Shown one piece after another: positions 60,204-64,000 of a DNA stretch of 64,000 bases (its first letter is position 1; the number at the start of each line of letters is the position of its first letter). Both the position numbers and the translations under genes were made by a program. The notes beneath the pieces were generated by a model. It ran no database searches. It had not been told where the DNA came from and saw only the letters and a list, made by a program, of their open reading frames with translations. Source of the stretch: Formicarius rufipectus (taxonomy: Eukaryota > Chordata > Aves > Passeriformes > Formicariidae); contig VXAU01004952.1 in NCBI GenBank assembly GCA_013399695.1, positions 290,740-354,739 of the forward strand, given 5' to 3'.

Positions 60204-61153
60204 AGGTCCTATGTCATGTAAAGGAAAATATCTACTAGAAGGGCATGTGTACTCATAGCAGGATCGCATGGCTATATATGTATTGCAGATAATTACATAT
60301 ATGTGAGTAATGTTAAATGTCAATTAATGGACTAAATATGTTGGCAATGCCCTATAGTATTTCCCCATGATTTTAGTAATGGTTGTAGTCAGGCTTCGAC
60401 ATCAATCTAATGAGCTAAACAAGAGTAACTGTGCCTGTAAGAATGAACAATCTGTGTCCTGATCTGCTTGCTGTTGTGATGAGGCTTTTGTGGGAACTTG
60501 AGTGGATTTCTTTAGCTAGGCAGAAAAGCTGACATGTACAGGAACATCTCTACCAGAGAGGACTTTTTTGTTCAGGAAACCAACTATGATGTGCATTTAA
60601 TATTAATTTGATACAGACTTTGTTTAGATTACTTCAATTGCTAGTGGTCTCAGAATTCAGCAAAAGCATTATTGGTCAATTTTTTCTCCCCATAAGGTAA
60701 GAATTTGTGCTTTCACAGCACTTTTTCTAAACGGAATTGACAGCTCCCACTAAATATGCTCTGTAATACTGATCAAATAAAGTGCAAAAAGCAAATATTG
60801 TTTCACTGTATCAGGATGAGAAATGTTGTCTCCCCTATGTGGCAATAAGTCACGCTTATTCAGTATGGTGGTGTTGTGAAGGAGTAGCATAATGCCTTCC
60901 ATGTTGAAAGCAATGAGCAGCTTACATTGAAAAGTGTGAGTACTAGCACATTTGAAGTCTGCCAGTGTACCTTGGGAGCTCTATTGCAGAACTTTGCAGT
61001 TTGAACCTCATTAAACCTCATGTTATAACTTCCTTAAGCTCTGATGAAGCTTCCAGGAGGATTTGAAAATACTTTGATAAATAGCACTTCTTAACACTCT
61101 CTTTTGCAAAACGCAGCAAGCTTTAACTCTTTTGTAAGTGGGGAAATGAGCAC

Positions 61154-61670
61154 TGTTGTGGTTTAGCCCTGTTACTCTGCAGCCGTTTGCTCACTGTTCT
61201 CTCCAGCCATTCAGTGGGATGGGAAGGGAATTGGGGAAAAAAGGTAAAGCATGTGGTTTGAGGTAAGAGCAGTCTAAAAACTGACAGAAAATAAAACATA
61301 ATAATTGTTATAAAAAAGGAAGACCAAAAGACTGGTGCTGACCCATGCTTGGCCTGTTCCAAAGCATTGATCTGCAGCTCCCAGCCAGTTCCCCGGTTTA
61401 TGTACTTGGTGTGATGTTTCATTGACATGGAATACCCCTTTGGCCAATTTGGTTTGGGAGGTCCTGGCTGTGCTCCTTCCCAGTTTGTTGTGCACCTGCT
61501 CTCTGGCAAAGCATGGGACACTTAAGAGTCCTTGACTTGGGTAAGCACCACTTAGTGGCTACTATGGCCTCATTGTGTTATCAACATTATTCTCATACTG
61601 AATCCAACGCACAGCACTATACCAGCCTTTAAGAAGAAAATTGAACTCTATCCGAGATGGAACCAGGACA
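61154..61670 (+). mobile_element. Solo avian ERVL-type LTR, near full length
   Basis: About 517 bp from TGTTGTGGTTTAGCCC to ACCAGGACA, with TG...CA termini and an internal AATAAA-like aaaataaaac. No gag, pol or env sequence is adjacent, so it is a solo LTR. The flanks GAGCAC and GACACC are only weakly similar, so a target duplication is doubtful. Confidence 0.82.
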
Positions 61671-64000
61671 GACACCCAGCTACTGGGCGTTTCTTTTGCA
61701 CTTCATCTAAAACCCTAATGATGGTTTTTAAAAATACACCCTCAGAGAGAAATCTCTCCTAGGCTCCTGACATTTTACATGAGCAGACAATTTCTGTCTG
61801 GTAACTTAAATAGGTGATGAAAATAATTTGCAAGACTCTTTTCAGACTACATGAACATGCCCTTAAAACAAACAGGCTGTCTTGCATAATAAAGCTCAGG
61901 TTCTCTGCATGTTTTAGTCTCTGTTGCTACCCTCTTTCTGGTTGTCATCCCTGTAGTGCAGAAAGTGAACTGTGAATTTGTGACTGCCACTGATGGAGAC
62001 CTTTGCTAATCTCTCCAAAAATTAAATTGGACCCTAGATTTTATTCCCCCAGGTTGGGAATGGAGAGGGGGCAGGAATTGCAAATTAAGGTAGTTATGCT
62101 TTAATAGTCTTGAACTATGACACTGAGAAATCTGCATGACTCCAGTGAGGGCAAGAAGAGGTGCCATTCTGAATGAAATAACTCAGATTTTTGACCCAGA
62201 TGAGAGCAGCAAGATTAACTGCTTCCTTGCTTTATCTAAAACTTGCTAATGTGCTATTGTTAGGAATTAGTCTGTGATATGTACTAGTGATGGATTTGTA
62301 CAGGCATTTGTTATGCATGTAATTTAGACTATATATGTTAGTATATTGGGAATGTCCTAGGAATGAGCTAGTATATCTTAATTTATCGTTGAAAACTTTT
62401 TATTTCTCTTGCACCCCAATTTTACCTGCAAAAACTCTGGTTTAGGAGTTGCTATCTGTATAGTCTTGTGGGCTTTCCAGTTCCAGCATCTATCTAGCTG
62501 ATCTTCATTAAAGTAGCAGTTCTGGTAGCAAGCTTTGTTTACCAACCAGAAGCATGAACAAAGGCCTTGTATAAACAAACTTTGGGAAACTCATCCAACC
62601 ATGGAAAATGCTCATCTTTTGATAGAAAAGTCAGTTCCTGCCCTTTGTGTGAGACATTACAGTTGCTCTCTTTTATTAGGGGAGGTGAAATCTTTCATTA
62701 ATTGTTTGCATTTATGTGCCAGTTGTTTGCAGAGGGTTTGTAAGTTTGTATCATTAACCAGAAGTGCCATCTAAAAGCAAAGTAGTTAGTTTTGAAGTAC
62801 TTCTGTGACGTAGGTTACTGGTAACATCTGGTAGATGGCTTAAGTTTGTAACTCTGTGTGATTCTCTGTACTTAGCCTTGCTTTTATCACAAAAAAAAAC
62901 CCGGTTTTCCAGCTGTGGTGGCAGAGGTCTGGGTGAATTTGTCCCCTTCAGCTGATACATGACAGACACTTAGAGGCTTGGTAGAGAGGGTTGGTTGCAG
63001 TCACTGTGTTGACTAATATTTTGTAGACAGAGGAATCAGGTACTAGTTAGACCAAAAACTAGTTATACAGATAAAAGCTGGAGTGCCTCAGTGATGCTGC
63101 CCCAAAGCTACATGATTGATTTGTAATGGCATGAGGGAAGGATTTGGGAACACAAGTTAGTACACAATCATTCTGTAGTTGTTAGATCCAAGTTCAGCTT
63201 CCTAAATGCCATTTTAAAGCACTGAACTTGAGTGATCCATCAATTTATGGCCAGTCTTTTTACTGAATACTTATCAGAATGGATTCAAGGGCAGGATTTT
63301 GGTGAGCCTGGCATATTTGCACATCTGCTTGCATAATCTTTACTCTGCGTGCACTATTTTAACCTTCTTTTGGCTCAGTGCTGTGTCTAATCTCTCAATC
63401 AATTGCTTAATCTTGCTTTTGCTTAGTCATGCTAGGAGTTCCTTGCCTTCATAGCTGTGGTATCTTGGCTCTTTAAAAAGTGTTATTTTGGGGTTTTGGT
63501 GGTTTTTTTGTATGTTGTGGGGGTAATTTTCTTCCCAATTTCCTTAGTCTAGTAAAATAAATGTCTGCCTTTAATGCAAAGTTTAAAGTTTTGAAACTGG
63601 TAGTAGTAGTAGTGTTGTCTTCATCTGTGTAAACAAATCTTATTGGAAGAGAAGGTTTGATAGGAGATTAATATGGTGGATTTAAAGTAAATGTTAATTT
63701 ATTGAATTGCCTAGACTAGCAGGAATGTTTATGGCATTTATTTTAATCTACTGACTAAGCATAGCCTTTCTGGTCAGCTGTGCTCCAGGCAAGATGACCC
63801 TAAATAGTAGGAATTTTTCCTAACTTTCATCATTTTAGATCCTGTAGTCAGAAGTATTAAAAACTGAATTGAGGCTCCAAAGCCTTTTATTTCCTCTCAT
63901 GCTGGTTAAGTACTAATATCTCTCTCATGGTTGCCTTAATCCAGGGCAGTACTAATAAGTGTTTTCAACTTGCTTGCCTAATCATTCCCAATGTTTATGT

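Larger units (their letters stand above)
56388..64000 (+). other. CYB5A intron 1 (runs off the window)
   Basis: At least 7.6 kb. I found no exon encoding the HPGGEEVL region before the end, so exon 2 lies beyond 64000. It contains a GC-rich first 230 bp, CR1 pieces (56971, 57515) and two LTRs (59800, 61154). The interval 62000-64000 has no recognised feature. Confidence 0.85.

Noticed and set aside
60204..61153. Internal region of a provirus between the two LTRs
   Set aside because: No gag, protease, reverse transcriptase or envelope-like frame can be seen, and the LTRs look too divergent to be a recent pair.
1..64000. CRISPR arrays, operons, bacterial or phage systems, tRNA or rRNA genes
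   Set aside because: The window is vertebrate nuclear DNA with spliced genes. No direct-repeat/spacer array or cloverleaf-like RNA gene was recognised by eye.
56388..64000. CYB5A exon 2 within the window
   Set aside because: I looked for the haem-binding HPGGEEV block after an acceptor and did not find it, so exon 2 is placed beyond the window.

Overview
This is a nuclear vertebrate window, almost certainly from a bird. It has interrupted genes with GT-AG introns, several CR1 LINE fragments in both orientations, avian-style ERV LTRs, and a GC-rich CpG-island promoter. Gene order DIPK1C - C18orf63 - CYB5A, with orientations + / - / +, matches the human 18q22.3 block read in reverse. Family assignments come from remembered protein sequences; no database search was run. 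Species cannot be fixed from the sequence alone.

Layout. 1-8175: the 3' part of DIPK1C (FAM69C) on the + strand, with three coding exons, a stop and a candidate poly(A) signal; the first coding exon lies left of the window. 8176-40890: about 33 kb with no recognisable gene, holding simple repeats and CR1/L3-like remnants. 40908-52700: the C18orf63 orthologue on the - strand. I could join 11 coding exons with consistent phases from ATG to stop, giving 683 codons plus stop, with a candidate TATA box just upstream and a poly(A) signal 62 nt past the stop. 52701-55959: intergenic, containing a GC-rich block (54725-55140) and two back-to-back CR1 fragments. 55960-64000: CYB5A promoter, first coding exon, and the start of a large first intron that runs off the window and carries CR1 fragments and two ERV-type LTRs.

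Functionally the three genes are neighbours rather than a pathway. DIPK1C is a divergent secretory-pathway kinase-like protein. C18orf63 is an uncharacterised DUF4708 protein. CYB5A is the membrane haem protein cytochrome b5. C18orf63 and CYB5A are divergently transcribed, with start codons about 3.6 kb apart. I found no evidence of an undescribed multi-gene system. The most informative items are the complete C18orf63 model and the way mobile elements have broken up the GC-rich region upstream of CYB5A.
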